In this document: positions 12,279 through 22,563 of the stretch, piece by piece
Position numbering within the stretch: position 1 is the first letter of the stretch
Layout of the letters: each line of letters starts with the position of its first letter
From: Paroedura picta
Lineage: Eukaryota; Chordata; Lepidosauria; Squamata; Gekkonidae
Length of the DNA stretch: 64,000 bases
Assembly: GCF_049243985.1 (NCBI RefSeq)
Contig: NC_135371.1
Span: 5,171,501-5,235,500, forward strand
Direction of reading: 5' to 3'
Notes under the pieces: model-generated
The model's input: the letters and a program-made list of their open reading frames with translations, nothing else
Told to the model about the DNA's origin: nothing
Database searches by the model: none
Translations under genes and position numbers: made by a program

Positions 12279-13424
12279 CTGGAAGGGAAAAAAGAGACTT
12301 CAGCATCATATTTATCTAATTCATGTCCACCTCAAAATGGATTCCTTTCATTCCAGAGAGCCAAATTCCATCAGGGTGAGATTGTTTTATTTATTTATTT
12401 ATATTTAATATAATTTTATAGTACTAACTGTTGGCTCTGTCTTTGGGTTTCGTTATCAATGGGGTGGAATGTCACCAAGAGGACTTGAAGGATCAACTGG
12501 GAGGTGGTCCCTATGTCACTCACCCAATCAGGATCATCATTTAGGATGGCCAACGTTTTTTTGGCTTCAGACAGACTTCTGTTCAAAAGTCACCGAAATC
12601 AAAAAGAGGACTGAGTGAAAGAACCAGTTACGCAGGAGAAAAACAGGTGCTCATGGGGAGATGGACATCTTTGCAAGGCAGCATTGCTGGTTCAACCTGG
12701 ATATCCCCACCACAAGGGGTTCCTGGGGGATCAAAACAAACCTCCCTCAGATTGGGAGAACTGCTGACAACTCCTGTTACCTTGATAGGCCTCAGCTTTG
12801 ATATAGGGCTGAGAGCTCTAGTAGAAACAAATAGCTGAAATTATGCCAATGAGAAAACCATGACTTGAGGATTGTGTGTGGAGGGTCCCTTTCAGTGAGA
12901 AATATATGGAATTCTCCCACTATATCCTCACACTAAACCAGTAAATGCACAGGTGGCCCAAAATCATTCAGCTACCATCTTGATGATATCAACGGGTCGA
13001 AGGATCCAAGGAGACATATAACAATGCTTACAGTTGTGTCCTCAAACTCCAATGAAGCTGGATTTGACTGACAGAACTGACCCTGCAGGTGACGGACCGC
13101 CGTGTACAGCTTTGCACTAACAAAATCACCCATCTATCACTTGTGTGACATCAACAGATTGCAGGATCCAATGAGACTACAGAACATTTGAGGGATACGT
13201 GACATTGCTTATAGTTGTGTCCTCTAAGACTCCAATGAAGCCTGATTTGCCTGACAGAACTGACCCTGCAGATGAAGGACCACCATGTGTGGCATTGCAC
13301 CAACAACTGTACGCTACTCCCCTATCCTTTCCTCTTCACCTCTTTGATAATTGGGGGAGGGATGGGATTTTTAGCCGTCATGTTAGTAGATTGATGTTTT
13401 AATGGGAATTTTAATGGGATAAGT

Positions 13425-13520
13425 TGTTGTGACCCGCCTCGAGCCTGTTGGGAGAGGCGGGAAATAAATCTAATAATAATAATAATAATAATAACAACAA
13501 CAACAACAACAACAACAACT
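13425..13520 (+). repeat. Retroelement tail with (TAA)n(CAA)n microsatellite
   Basis: GTTGTGACCCGCCTCGAGCC and GGCGGGAAATAAAT, followed by TAA repeats then CAA repeats; a typical LINE/SINE 3' tail, family not assigned. Confidence 0.6.
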
Positions 13521-13714
13521 GGGAATACCACTGAAAACAACAAGATCTGATGGACCTGACCTCGTCACACTCGCCAGGAATTACCCAGAAAACCCTCCCC
13601 AGGAGATCTTTCCCTTGAAAACTGGAAAAGAACGATTCATCCACAAAATTCTAGAACAATGCTGAGATTCTTTCCTCCATAGCCAGGAGGACGTCCTTTT
13701 GTCCCGTCACCCAC

Positions 13715-13841
13715 CTTCCTGATAGGAGATGGTTCCTTCCCCACACAGAGAACAGTCAAAGCAGCAAATGGGCTTCCCTTCCAGGGCCACCTTCACATAT
13801 CCAGGGAGGCAGCTTTTGGTACACCTGGAATCAGGCAGCGT
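13715..13841 (-). CDS. V2R-B exon 5
   Basis: 127 nt, [20 protein letters not shown] to GEGTISYQE; cysteine-rich NCD3G linker. Begins TLP where the paralogs have RMP, and has Y for S near the end. Confidence 0.85.
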
Positions 13842-13896
13842 CTGCAGACAGAGACAAGGAGTGTTATCCGGGGAAAGGAGGACTGGTTCACTGGAA

Positions 13897-13985
13897 AATC
13901 AGAGTCCAGAAGCACCTTTAAGACCAACAAAGATTAATTCCAGGCGTGAGCTTTCGAGTGCAGGCACTATTCCTCGGACTATGAA
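13897..13985 (-). repeat. Unclassified interspersed repeat (intron 4 of B)
   Basis: CAGAAGCACCTTTAAGACC through GGCGTGAGCTTTCGAGTGC; the same family as 40127-40262 and 59858-59958. Confidence 0.6.
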
Positions 13986-14160
13986 CTACCATCATGATAG
14001 TGGGAATATAAAGCAAAAGTTAATTCTGTTAAATTACTCACAGTGTCACAACACTTTGATAACTATTGCTTAAAATGAAAGGCTCAGAAGTCTCCCAAGG
14101 AGGTCTTATGGATGACACTATATCGATTTTGGTTATTGGTTATACAACCAATCTCCCCAC

Positions 14161-14388
14161 CTGCTTGTACCAGGGGGGCCACACAATAGCTCCCTGATCC
14201 AGGATCAACTTCACCTCCCCCGAGGCTTGTTTTTCGATGCTCCCAACTTTGATGCTCCGGAAGGAAAGGTTGGTCAACATGATCATGTTCACAATGTCCA
14301 AGTTGGCTTCCAGGGCCCCGTTTTCACCCACATCGATTCCACCCACAGAAGAGTTTTGAAACTGGTAGCGCCTCAGGAAAGGATGAAG
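14161..14388 (-). CDS. V2R-B exon 4
   Basis: 228 nt, [20 protein letters not shown] to IVWPPWYKQ; acceptor TTCCAG, donor GTGGGG. End of the Venus-flytrap domain. Confidence 0.85.
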
Positions 14389-14685
14389 CTGGAATTACAG
14401 GAAAATGCAATGTTGACAAGACAGAAGACTCTTGTACAAACTCATTGCAACTGTGCTTTTCTTCCTACTCGTCAGTTTGATACATTTGGAGCTTCATAGT
14501 AAGCTTTCCTCTGCATAAGCAACGTGGAAGATATCTAGTAGAATATGAACCGGCTTTGCCAGTTGTGAAGATCTTTTCTGTAAAGAGGTGGGAATGCGAG
14601 GTCCCAAATGTGATTGTGGTGCAGCCTGCCACACTATTTTCCTTCTTTCAAAGGAAAATATCATGCTTTTCAGGGCGATAAAATC

Positions 14686-15275
14686 ATAGAATCATAGAGT
14701 TGGAAGGGACCTCCTGGGTCATCTAGACCGACCCTGTGCACTGTGCAGGACACTCACAACCCTATCGCTCATCCACTGTAACCTGCCACCCCTTGAATCT
14801 TCACAGAATAAGCCTCTCTGTCAGATGACTATCCAGCCTCTGTTTAAAAATGTCCAAATATGGAGAACCCACCACCTCCCGAGGAAGCCAGTTCCACTGA
14901 GAAACTGTTCTAACTGTCAGGAACTTCTTCCGGGTGCTTAGGCGGAATTTCTTTCCAATTAATTTCATGCCATTTGTTCTGATCCATCCCTCTGGGGCAA
15001 AAGAGAACAACTCTGCTCCATCCTCTACATGGCAGCCTTTTAAATACTTGAAGATCAGATCACCTCTCAGTCATTTCCTCTCTAGGCTAAACAGACCAAG
15101 CTCCCCCAACCTTTCCTCATTCATCTTGGTCTCCAAACCCCTCACCATCTTTGTTGCCCTCCCCAGGACATGTTCCAGTTGGGCTACATCCTTCTTCAAC
15201 TGTGGTGGCCAAAGCTGAACACAGGACCCCAAGTGAGGCCGAATCAGAGCAGCGTAAAGCGGACGTGACGGAGTT
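14686..15275 (-). mobile_element. CR1 LINE 3' fragment, intron 3 of B
   Basis: Starts (plus strand) with AATCATAGAATCATAGAG, the reverse of the CR1 terminus, and carries the CR1 3' ORF remnants (RTNGMKLIGKKFRLSTRKKF). Confidence 0.85.
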
Positions 15276-15340
15276 TTTGTACTATCCCCAGGTGCTATGG
15301 AGTAGATATTAGTATTTAGGAGGGCCCAATCTGTGTGTAT

Positions 15341-15617
15341 GAGCCTCTTGTGGCGCAGAGTGGTAAGGCAGCTGTCTGAAAGCTTTGCTAATAAGGCTGG
15401 GAGTTCAATCCCAGCAGCCGGCTCAAGGTTGACTCAGCCTTCCATCCTTCCGAGGTCGGTAAAATGAGTACCCAGCTTGCTGGGGGGTAAACGGTAACGA
15501 CTGGGGAAGGCACTGGCAAACCACCCCGTATTGAGTCTGCCATGAAAACGCTAGAGGGCGTCACCCCAAGGGTCAGACATGACTCGGTGCTTGCACAGGG
15601 GATACCTTTACCTTTTT
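15341..15617 (+). mobile_element. tRNA-derived SINE, family 2
   Basis: Head GAGCCTCTTGTGGCGCAGAG, B-box-like GAGTTCAATCCC, tail CCTTTACCTTTTT. Target duplication about 13 bp (AATCTGTGTGTAT 15328-15340; AATCAGTGTGTAT 15618-15630). Absent from gene E at the matching place (about 52050). Confidence 0.85.
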
Positions 15618-16104
15618 AATCAGTGTGTATAACCATCCTGCCTACCTGACTACATATATTGCAGTATTACATACTTCCTGTGTGTAATCTTGGTATATGA
15701 GAAATACGGGAAATAAAGAATAACAAAAAATGATTAACAGGAGCACATCTCCACCTAACAACAACTGAAGCACATTCAGTTCAGAGGGAATAAGTAGCTG
15801 AAGGCTCCATGGTAGACTAAGGGCCCAAATGTGCATCTCCCCAGTCCCAGGCGAATATACGAACCACTCAGCTGTGTTGGCCCTCCATGAAATGTTGCAC
15901 AGCCAGGCCTCACCCTCAGATCTAGAGGGACATCCCTGCACATCGTGGATCATAATTTATGCTGGTTAATATAAAAAATCAACCACCAGAGACCCTGGAC
16001 CACCCAAGAATTTCTCCAATCATGATGTCTATTCCGAATTCCTCACTATTTGGGCAAAATAATTAAACTGAGCATAAATGTGTTTTTGAAAAAATTGTGT
16101 TGTG

Positions 16105-16455
16105 AGTTTCCTGCGTTGTGCAGGGGCTTGAACTAGATGACCCTGAAGAAGAAGAGTTGGTTCTTATATTCCACTTTTCTCAACGCGAAGGAGTCTCAAA
16201 GCAGCTTACAGTCACCTTCCCTTTCCTCTCCCCACAACAGACACCCTGTGAGGGAGGTAGGCTAATAGAATCTTGATATTCCTGGTTGGTCAGGATAGAT
16301 TTATCAGTGCTGTGGCGAGCCCAAGGTCACCCAGCTGGTTGCACACGGAGAAGTGCGGAATCAGACCTAGCACACCAGATTAGAAGTCCGCACTCCTAAC
16401 CACTACACCAAACTGGCTCTCTGGAGATCCCTTCCAGCTGTATGATTCTATAATT
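16105..16455. mobile_element. SINE family 1 nested in an old CR1 tail, intron 3 of B
   Basis: CR1 tail GTTGTGAGTTTCCTGCGTTG to about 16146 (plus) is interrupted by a minus-strand SINE (16147-16422) and resumes with GGAGATCCCTTCCAG. The same nest is found in C (25385-25745) and partly in E (52312-52595). Confidence 0.75.
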
Positions 16456-16793
16456 GTCTTTATGATCATTTAATTTGTGCACCACCATTCTCATTTGGAG
16501 TCGCGATGGTTCATAGAAATAAAACCACATAAACAGTCAAATACAATAACATAATAAGAATACAATAAAATATAGTACTAAAGCGCAGTGAAAGGAATGG
16601 ATGGTGTAGTGGGTAATACAAGATGGCAAACTCTCAATATGGCAAACTGCGGATACTATGATTCTATGAGGGTATTCCCCAAGAGAGTCAGATGCTAGAC
16701 GTGCCTCAGACAACCATCTTAGACTAGATGCACAATAATCCTTTCAAAGAGAAACTGCTGATTGGTATTCTTCATTCACAGGGTAATGGATAC

Positions 16794-17625
16794 CTGCCAA
16801 GGCTGGATTCGCTCATGTTCTCCTGTTCTTCTTCCAGCCCTCATTGTCCTCTCAGACCTGGAGGAGTAGGCAGCATGTAAGGCACGTGCCACTGCCTGGA
16901 TGGAGGAGTAAATATTGTACGCCCTGGGAGGAAGGAGTTCTTTGAGGACCTTCCAGGCACTGTCTTGCAGCCCCTCTTGCTCCCTGTATCTCACGTGGCT
17001 TCTCCTAGAAATAATGGGCTTTGAGTAGACACGATCAAATCCTCTATCCAGAAAATCTATCAAAAGGGGGTGACATGCCTGTGAATAGAGAGACATCCCT
17101 CTTTTCTTTGCCTGGATCTTGATGGAGAGAGATCCATGCATAGGGAACTTAAAAAGGAAGGAGTCACACAGCAAGCTGAACAGGTTGTCCAGCAAAAGTG
17201 TTGTGATCCAAATTTTACTTTCTCTGACTAGCATGGCATCGTCAGTAAGAGATGAAATCTTCAAGATATATTATAGAGATATATGTTCCATAAAACACGT
17301 ACACGTTGACTTGGTTGTGACTGAGGAATGACCTCAAGCGCTGCCTTCTTTCTGTTGACCAAGTATGGGCATAAAAGCCCTCAATGGATACCCTCTCTTC
17401 AAAGGCAATGCAGATCCCGCTCTTGAGCATGAGAGGGGTCAAGGTGCTCTTGAACTTCTCCCCACTGTCATTGTCTGAAGCAAGGAGACCAACCCACGTC
17501 CATCGGAAATGCAGGAGCAACCTGACAATTCCCCGGTATTGGACTTCTTCCGGTGGAACCAGTTGGTAGAAAAAAGGAAACTGACTTTTATCCTTAAAAA
17601 CAAGCAGATCTGAGTCATGACTGAC
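16794..17625 (-). pseudogene. V2R-B exon 3, frameshifted
   Basis: Ligand-domain exon from [16 protein letters not shown] to HERIQPWQ. The two halves are open in different frames, with the break near 17245. 832 nt versus 834 in C, D and E, consistent with a 2-nt deletion. Confidence 0.85.
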
Positions 17626-18009
17626 CTAGTGGGGAAAAGGACACATTCGGATTTCATCACATTCAATAAGTGTCAGTGAAAAGCAAAGTACCTCATACAG
17701 TTCTATGATGATGATCCCAAAAAGAACCCCTCAAAGGCAGGGATCTGTTTCAGCCCAGACCTTTTCTAAGAGAGATTTCACCCTCTGTTGGGGGCCATTT
17801 CATTGGGGGTGAGGGTCTGACATTGCAGCATCCCAAGTGGAGGGGGGGATTGTGTCCTATGATTGAACTCATCCCCTAACAACCCAAGACCTGTAACCAC
17901 CACTAGATAATTGGTTAAGAATCCCTGGAAACAACATTGAAGTTTTAATTCGGAAAAAAACGCTAATGTAAACTTAGACTCAAACTAAAGCACATTGATA
18001 TGTGTATTG

Positions 18010-18102
18010 ATATATGCTTTAGGATGCTTAGGGCTGATCCTGCGTTGAGCAGGGGGTTGGACTAGATGGCCTGTATGGCCCCTTCCAACTCTATGATTCT
18101 AT
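18010..18102 (+). mobile_element. Short CR1 3' end, intron 2 of B
   Basis: ATGCTTTAGGATGCTTAGGG to ATTCTATGA; 93 nt. It sits near but not at the site of the A/C CR1, whose empty site GTTAAGAATCCCTGG is intact here at about 17914-17928. Confidence 0.85.
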
Positions 18103-18392
18103 GATATACAAATTTCTTCTTCACAAAATATCTTTTGTTCCAAAGGGTTCTTCTGAAGACTGTCCATTTTTGTAGAGATAGTTTATTTTTTCTCTCCCTG
18201 CTGCTCCCCAAGTCCACAAAGTCTGTTGTAAAATCTTGTAAAATCATCTACAGAGGGATGCAGATGACCACAAGATGACCTGAATCCTCTCTCAATTCCC
18301 TCTCAACTCTCCTGAAAGCTAGTTCTATACCAGAAACTTTTTGATGTCCACCCAGGTATCTTTAGAGATATGGCCCCATCCTAGATTCCTAC

Positions 18393-18684
18393 CTGAGGGA
18401 TTTTGTAGGTGCTCAGGAGTGTTGGAATGTGAGTGGAGGAGACAGAATAAGACGCTTCAAGAACAGCCAACAGATTATTCTGTCTGCCACATTGGTAGTT
18501 TGGAACAGTCTCCTCGGCAGAGGATAGCAGGTCTATCAAAGCACCATATGTCAGCCTGGGATGGACCATGTTCTCGTAGGTGGTGTATCCCAGGGTGATA
18601 TTTTTCGGTAACAGCCTGGGATTCTGGTTGACCTCTTGAATGGCTAATGAGAAGGCAAGGAGGTGCCATTTTGTCGAGAATTCC
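18393..18684 (-). CDS. V2R-B exon 2
   Basis: 292 nt between acceptor GGCAG and donor GTAGGA; EFSTKWHLLAF to STYKIPQ, open. Confidence 0.85.
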
Positions 18685-19534
18685 CTGCCAAAAAACACAT
18701 ATCCAAATCTACACATTGTCTAGGGATGCCATAAACGTGGGCCTTACTGAGGCCTTACCTAGTATGGGCAGAATCTGTTGTGATGGTTTGCAGTGATGAT
18801 CACACAAAGTGGGTTAATTGACGGCAGCTAAGAGAGGGAGTATATATGAGCAGAGTTGACGCTATCCTTTAGTGAACCAGACCTCTGCTGTATCAAAGTC
18901 AGGACTGTCTACAAGTATTGACAGGCGGATTCCGCACGGAGACAATACCCCGACTCATCAACCGTTCCTGCCACTCCCAATGCTGGAGTACCTGTACAAA
19001 TGCAGTATCCTCTTTCTAAAGTTTGAGTAACTTTGATTTGTTTAAAGTCAGGCACGCCAGGGACACCCAGCCAGTTAAAGGGGGGGGGGTTGAAATTTCA
19101 CCTGAAACATCTTCTCTCAAATAACAACTCGCAATCTGACCTTGCGCTTTGAAGTCCCTCTGATTCCAACAGAAGGGATGTGGCTTTCCTCCTCCCCCAC
19201 TCACTCCTCAAGGACAGTCATCAGGTCCTCGGTTTGTCTTGGAAGAACAATGCTTACAATTCATCCTGATGGGGCTCTTGGCTGGTTGTTCATTTTGGTG
19301 TTCAAAGACCTATGACAATTCGGTACTGAGCTCACCAAAGCCATGGCTTTCATTGGAGAGGCCCATGTAGGATGCTTCATCCCCAGACTGTTGACAGTGG
19401 AAAACAGCCAAATTTGCCTACTTCATAGATGCAGGACAAAGAGGCAAACAGCATACTGAAATCTGGTATTAAGAAAGAACCCAGAATTCTGTCCCATCAC
19501 ATACATTTGGAAGTTTCCCCAAGGACTGACTTAC

Positions 19535-19740
19535 CATGTCTTACTTAGAAAGGGAGGTTCCCTGAAGGTTGTTGATTCAAGTTTCGTATTCACAAAAGTG
19601 AGAAGCCCGGCAATGACGTGGTCTCCTGTCCGGAAGACATTAAAGGGATCAATCTCATCCATGGTCCCATTGAATGGGCATTCGGGACTCACCACCCTGG
19701 AGGCTGGAAGAAGGAGCAAGAAAAGCCAAAGCAAGACCAT
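19535..19740 (-). CDS. V2R-B exon 1
   Basis: ATG at 19740; signal peptide [18 protein letters not shown], then CPFNGTMDE and [15 protein letters not shown]. Donor GTAAGTC after 19535. 206 nt. Confidence 0.85.
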
Positions 19741-20462
19741 TCTCTGCCCGTGTGCACCTTTCCCCTTTTCCCTCCCAGGAGCCGGCTCTCAGAGACTGCC
19801 AGAAGAGGCTTCCCCTGGCTTGATCAGACTGGAAGGGAAGGATAACTAGCATCACACGGACACATTGTCCTCTCTCCCCAGACTACCCCTGAACACCTTG
19901 GGATAAAAGTCTTTTATGCACCAGACTTTCCTGCCTGTTGCAAGATATTACATCACCCTGCAGTTGGTCCTCCTGTTTACATTACTGGTTTCAGAGTGAA
20001 CTTTCGAGAAATCCCAGGAGATTGCTGATCTACAGAATAAATCACCATGATATTGATAATTATAAGGGAAAGAATCTGCCCTGCCCTGGACTCTGTGATT
20101 GACCACATGTGCATCCAGAGAGAAAAGATGTTTCCAAGAAGAGACAATTGAATTAGGCCAAACTTTCCAGGAAAACAACTTTCAGAAGAGGTCGGCATGG
20201 AAGAAGCTCTGACCAGGGGGATGGGAGGCTGGGTTAAGACCCAGGGGTCATTTGCTTTCCCACTGGCTGCCATGAGAACCACACCAGGCAACAGTAGAGT
20301 CATGACCCCAGAACCAGAGTTCACCTTGAGCATCCATCAGCAAGAGGAGCTTAGTTCTGCTGGGAGAAGGGAGGTCCTTTTATCCACAAGGTTCCACCAG
20401 GAATGGCCAGTTGCCACCTTGAGGAGCAGATGAGACAGATCCGAAGTCCAATTAGACTTTAG
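19741..20462 (-). promoter_or_regulatory. Shared 5' flank of gene B
   Basis: Paralogous to 4436-5165. AT-rich core near 20053-20070. Similarity ends at about 20462, where a BovB fragment begins. Confidence 0.45.
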
Positions 20463-20469
20463 TACTAGC

Positions 20470-20805
20470 ACTAGTCCCTTGGAATGCAGGGCGAACAAAC
20501 CAGTCAGTCCTAGAGCTCAGCCCTGCCTGCTCCTTAGAAGGCCGGATCCTGAAGATGAAACTTAAATACTTTGGCCACCTCATGAGAAGGAAGGACTCCC
20601 TGGAGAAGAGCCTAATGCTGGGAGCGATCGAGGGCAAAAGAAGAAGGGGACGACAGAGAATGAGGTGGCTGGATGGAGTCACTGAAGCAGTCGGTGCAAA
20701 CTTAAATGGACTCCGGGGAATAGTAGAGGACAGGAAGGCCTGGAGGATCATTGTCCATGGGGTCAACATGGGTCGGACACGACTTCACACTGAACAACCT
20801 CCTCA
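20470..20805 (+). mobile_element. BovB/RTE LINE 3' fragment
   Basis: Encodes KYFGHLMRRKDSLEKSLM, RRRGRQRMRWLDGVTEA and HGVNMGRTRLHTEQ, the conserved C-terminus of RTE/BovB proteins, ending GGGTCGGACACGACTTCACA like the BovB terminus. 5'-truncated. Lies in the B/C intergenic gap beside sequence paralogous to 36005-36240. Confidence 0.75.
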
Positions 20806-21652
20806 TCTGCTGCTTGAAATGGCAGAAGAGAGCAATACACCTTATATGTATTGCGCTTCTGCCTGTCATTCAATTCAGGCAACCAATCCTCTATTCCCAT
20901 ATATTAAAGGTCCTGTGATGCCCACTATTTTGTTTTTAAATTCATATTTCTCCGTTGCTATGCCTATGCTTCTAATCATAGGTTACATGAACAGGTTACA
21001 TGAACAGAACCCCTTATTGGATTTTTTAAAAGAAATGCTTAGGGGATCATGAGTCCTGATATCTTTAAATATTAATCTCATTCCTGATAGGGGGGGGGGC
21101 TTTAGGGAGGCACGCGTTATGTTACAACTATGGAAAAAATTCTTCTATTTCTATCATCACCTGCACACTTTTACACCTATTAGTTGCTCCCTCGAGTCAG
21201 CTATTTTTAAAAAGACGTTCCTGTTCCCAGGAACAAGGGAGAGGGAGCAGTGGGTGAGCGCGTGATGAGGCAGGAGCATTTAGGGCGTTTGAGTCTCCAC
21301 ACCTTCCCTCTGATGGTTGCCTACTGGTTACTGTCCTGTACAATGTGCTGAATAGGTTGGTGAATCCACTTTATATGATTCCCCAACTCATAAATGGAGG
21401 ATGTAGAGAGCCGGTTACTGCCCAGATGCTGGATGTTGCCCTCCCCTGACTGGTGGAAGTGCTCGTTATAAGATTAAAGAACCATTTCAGTGGTTCCTCG
21501 GTGGAATAGGCTTCCTCAGGAGGTAGTGAGTTCAACTTCTTGGGAAGTTTTTAAGTAGTGCTTCCGATACCAATGCCTCAGGGGAACCATCTGAGGGGAA
21601 GCCGGATCTTCACGCACAACACAAGTTTAAAATGAAAAATATCTCAAGAGAA
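20806..21652 (-). other. B/C intergenic region and 3' flank of gene C
   Basis: No gene. 20806-21500 is paralogous to 35990-36830 in the C/D gap (CTTGAAATGGCAGAAGAGAG and GACGTTCCTGTTCCCAGG occur in both), which marks a duplication unit. Confidence 0.6.
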
Positions 21653-22563
21653 TCAACTTCCCTCTTGACCTTTCACCCTGAGATGGTCCTTGATATTCAG
21701 ACCAGACCTGATTACAATGATGTAACATTTGGGGAAGAAGATGCAGCCCAGCAGCCCAGCACTGGAGGCCAAGATGGAGAAGACCTGCACGGCGACCATG
21801 TATTTCCCCTTGGTGCTCAGGTAGGTGGGCACAAAGGACACCCAAACACTGCAGAAGACCAGCATGCTGAAGGTGATCAGCTTGGCTTCGTTGAAGGCCC
21901 CAGGAAGCTTCCTGGCCAGGAAGGCCACTGTGAAGGAGATGGCAGCCAGGAAGCCCATGTAGCCCAAGGCACCATAAAACATGGCCACAGAACCTTCATT
22001 GCATTGCAATATGATCTGTCCATGCTGGGAGTGCATGTCAGACTCTGGGAAAGGGGGAGAGATGCCCATCCAGAGGGCACAGAAGCCAATCTGAACAGTG
22101 GAACAAGAAAGGACAATGGACTTTGCCAGAGTCTTCCCCACCCATTTCCTCATTCTGTTCCCTGGCTGGGTGGCCATGAAGGCCACCACCACAGTGATTG
22201 TTTTAGCCAACACAGAAGAGACGGCAACTGAGAAGATGGTGCAGAAGGCTGTTTGTCGGAGAAGGCAAGTCACCCTCCTTGGCTGGCCGATGAATAGAAG
22301 GCAGGACAGGAAGGAAAGCAGGAGGGAGATGAGAAGAATGTAGGTAAGGTCTCGGTTGTTGGCTTTCACTATCGGTGTGTCCATATATTGAATGAATATT
22401 CCTAGAATTAGAAGTGTGGCTATGGACAAGAACAGGACCAAAACGATGAAAGTAACCCCCAAATTCTCCTCATAAGAAAGGAAAGTCACTTCTTTGGGAA
22501 TGCACTGAGTGTGTTCTGGATTGGGGTACTGATCTTCTGGGCATCTGGTGCAACTCTTTGCAT
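21653..22563 (-). CDS. V2R-C exon 6 (seven-helix domain)
   Basis: 911 nt. [20 protein letters not shown], helix 1 at [33 protein letters not shown] loop, helix 7 then [11 protein letters not shown]. The open frame runs upstream into intron 5, but acceptor CTTCCAG and paralog alignment set the start at 22563. Confidence 0.92.

Larger units (their letters stand above)
11368..19740 (-). pseudogene. V2R gene B, six exons with a frameshift in exon 3
   Basis: Complete V2R layout: exon 1 19740-19535, exon 2 18684-18393, exon 3 17625-16794, exon 4 14388-14161, exon 5 13841-13715, exon 6 12278-11368. Every splice site is canonical. Exon 3 is 832 nt instead of 834: two bases are missing near 17243-17247, between YLEDFIS and TDDAML, compared with the [10 protein letters not shown] segment of gene D. 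The frame then stops at TGA within a few codons, before the membrane domain. All other exons are open and the seven-helix exon keeps PKCYII. This looks like a recently disabled gene; an assembly error is the alternative. Exon 6 and the 3' flank resemble gene F, while exons 1-2 resemble D and E. Confidence 0.85.

Noticed and set aside
20555-21052. A 165-codon open frame with an arginine-rich stretch.
   Set aside because: Its first half is the C-terminus of a BovB/RTE LINE and the rest is read-through into intergenic sequence.
21632-22231. A 199-codon plus-strand open frame opposite exon 6 of C (similar ones opposite B, D, E and F).
   Set aside because: It is the antisense shadow of the conserved seven-helix exon; it recurs in every paralog only because exon 6 does, and has no known domain.
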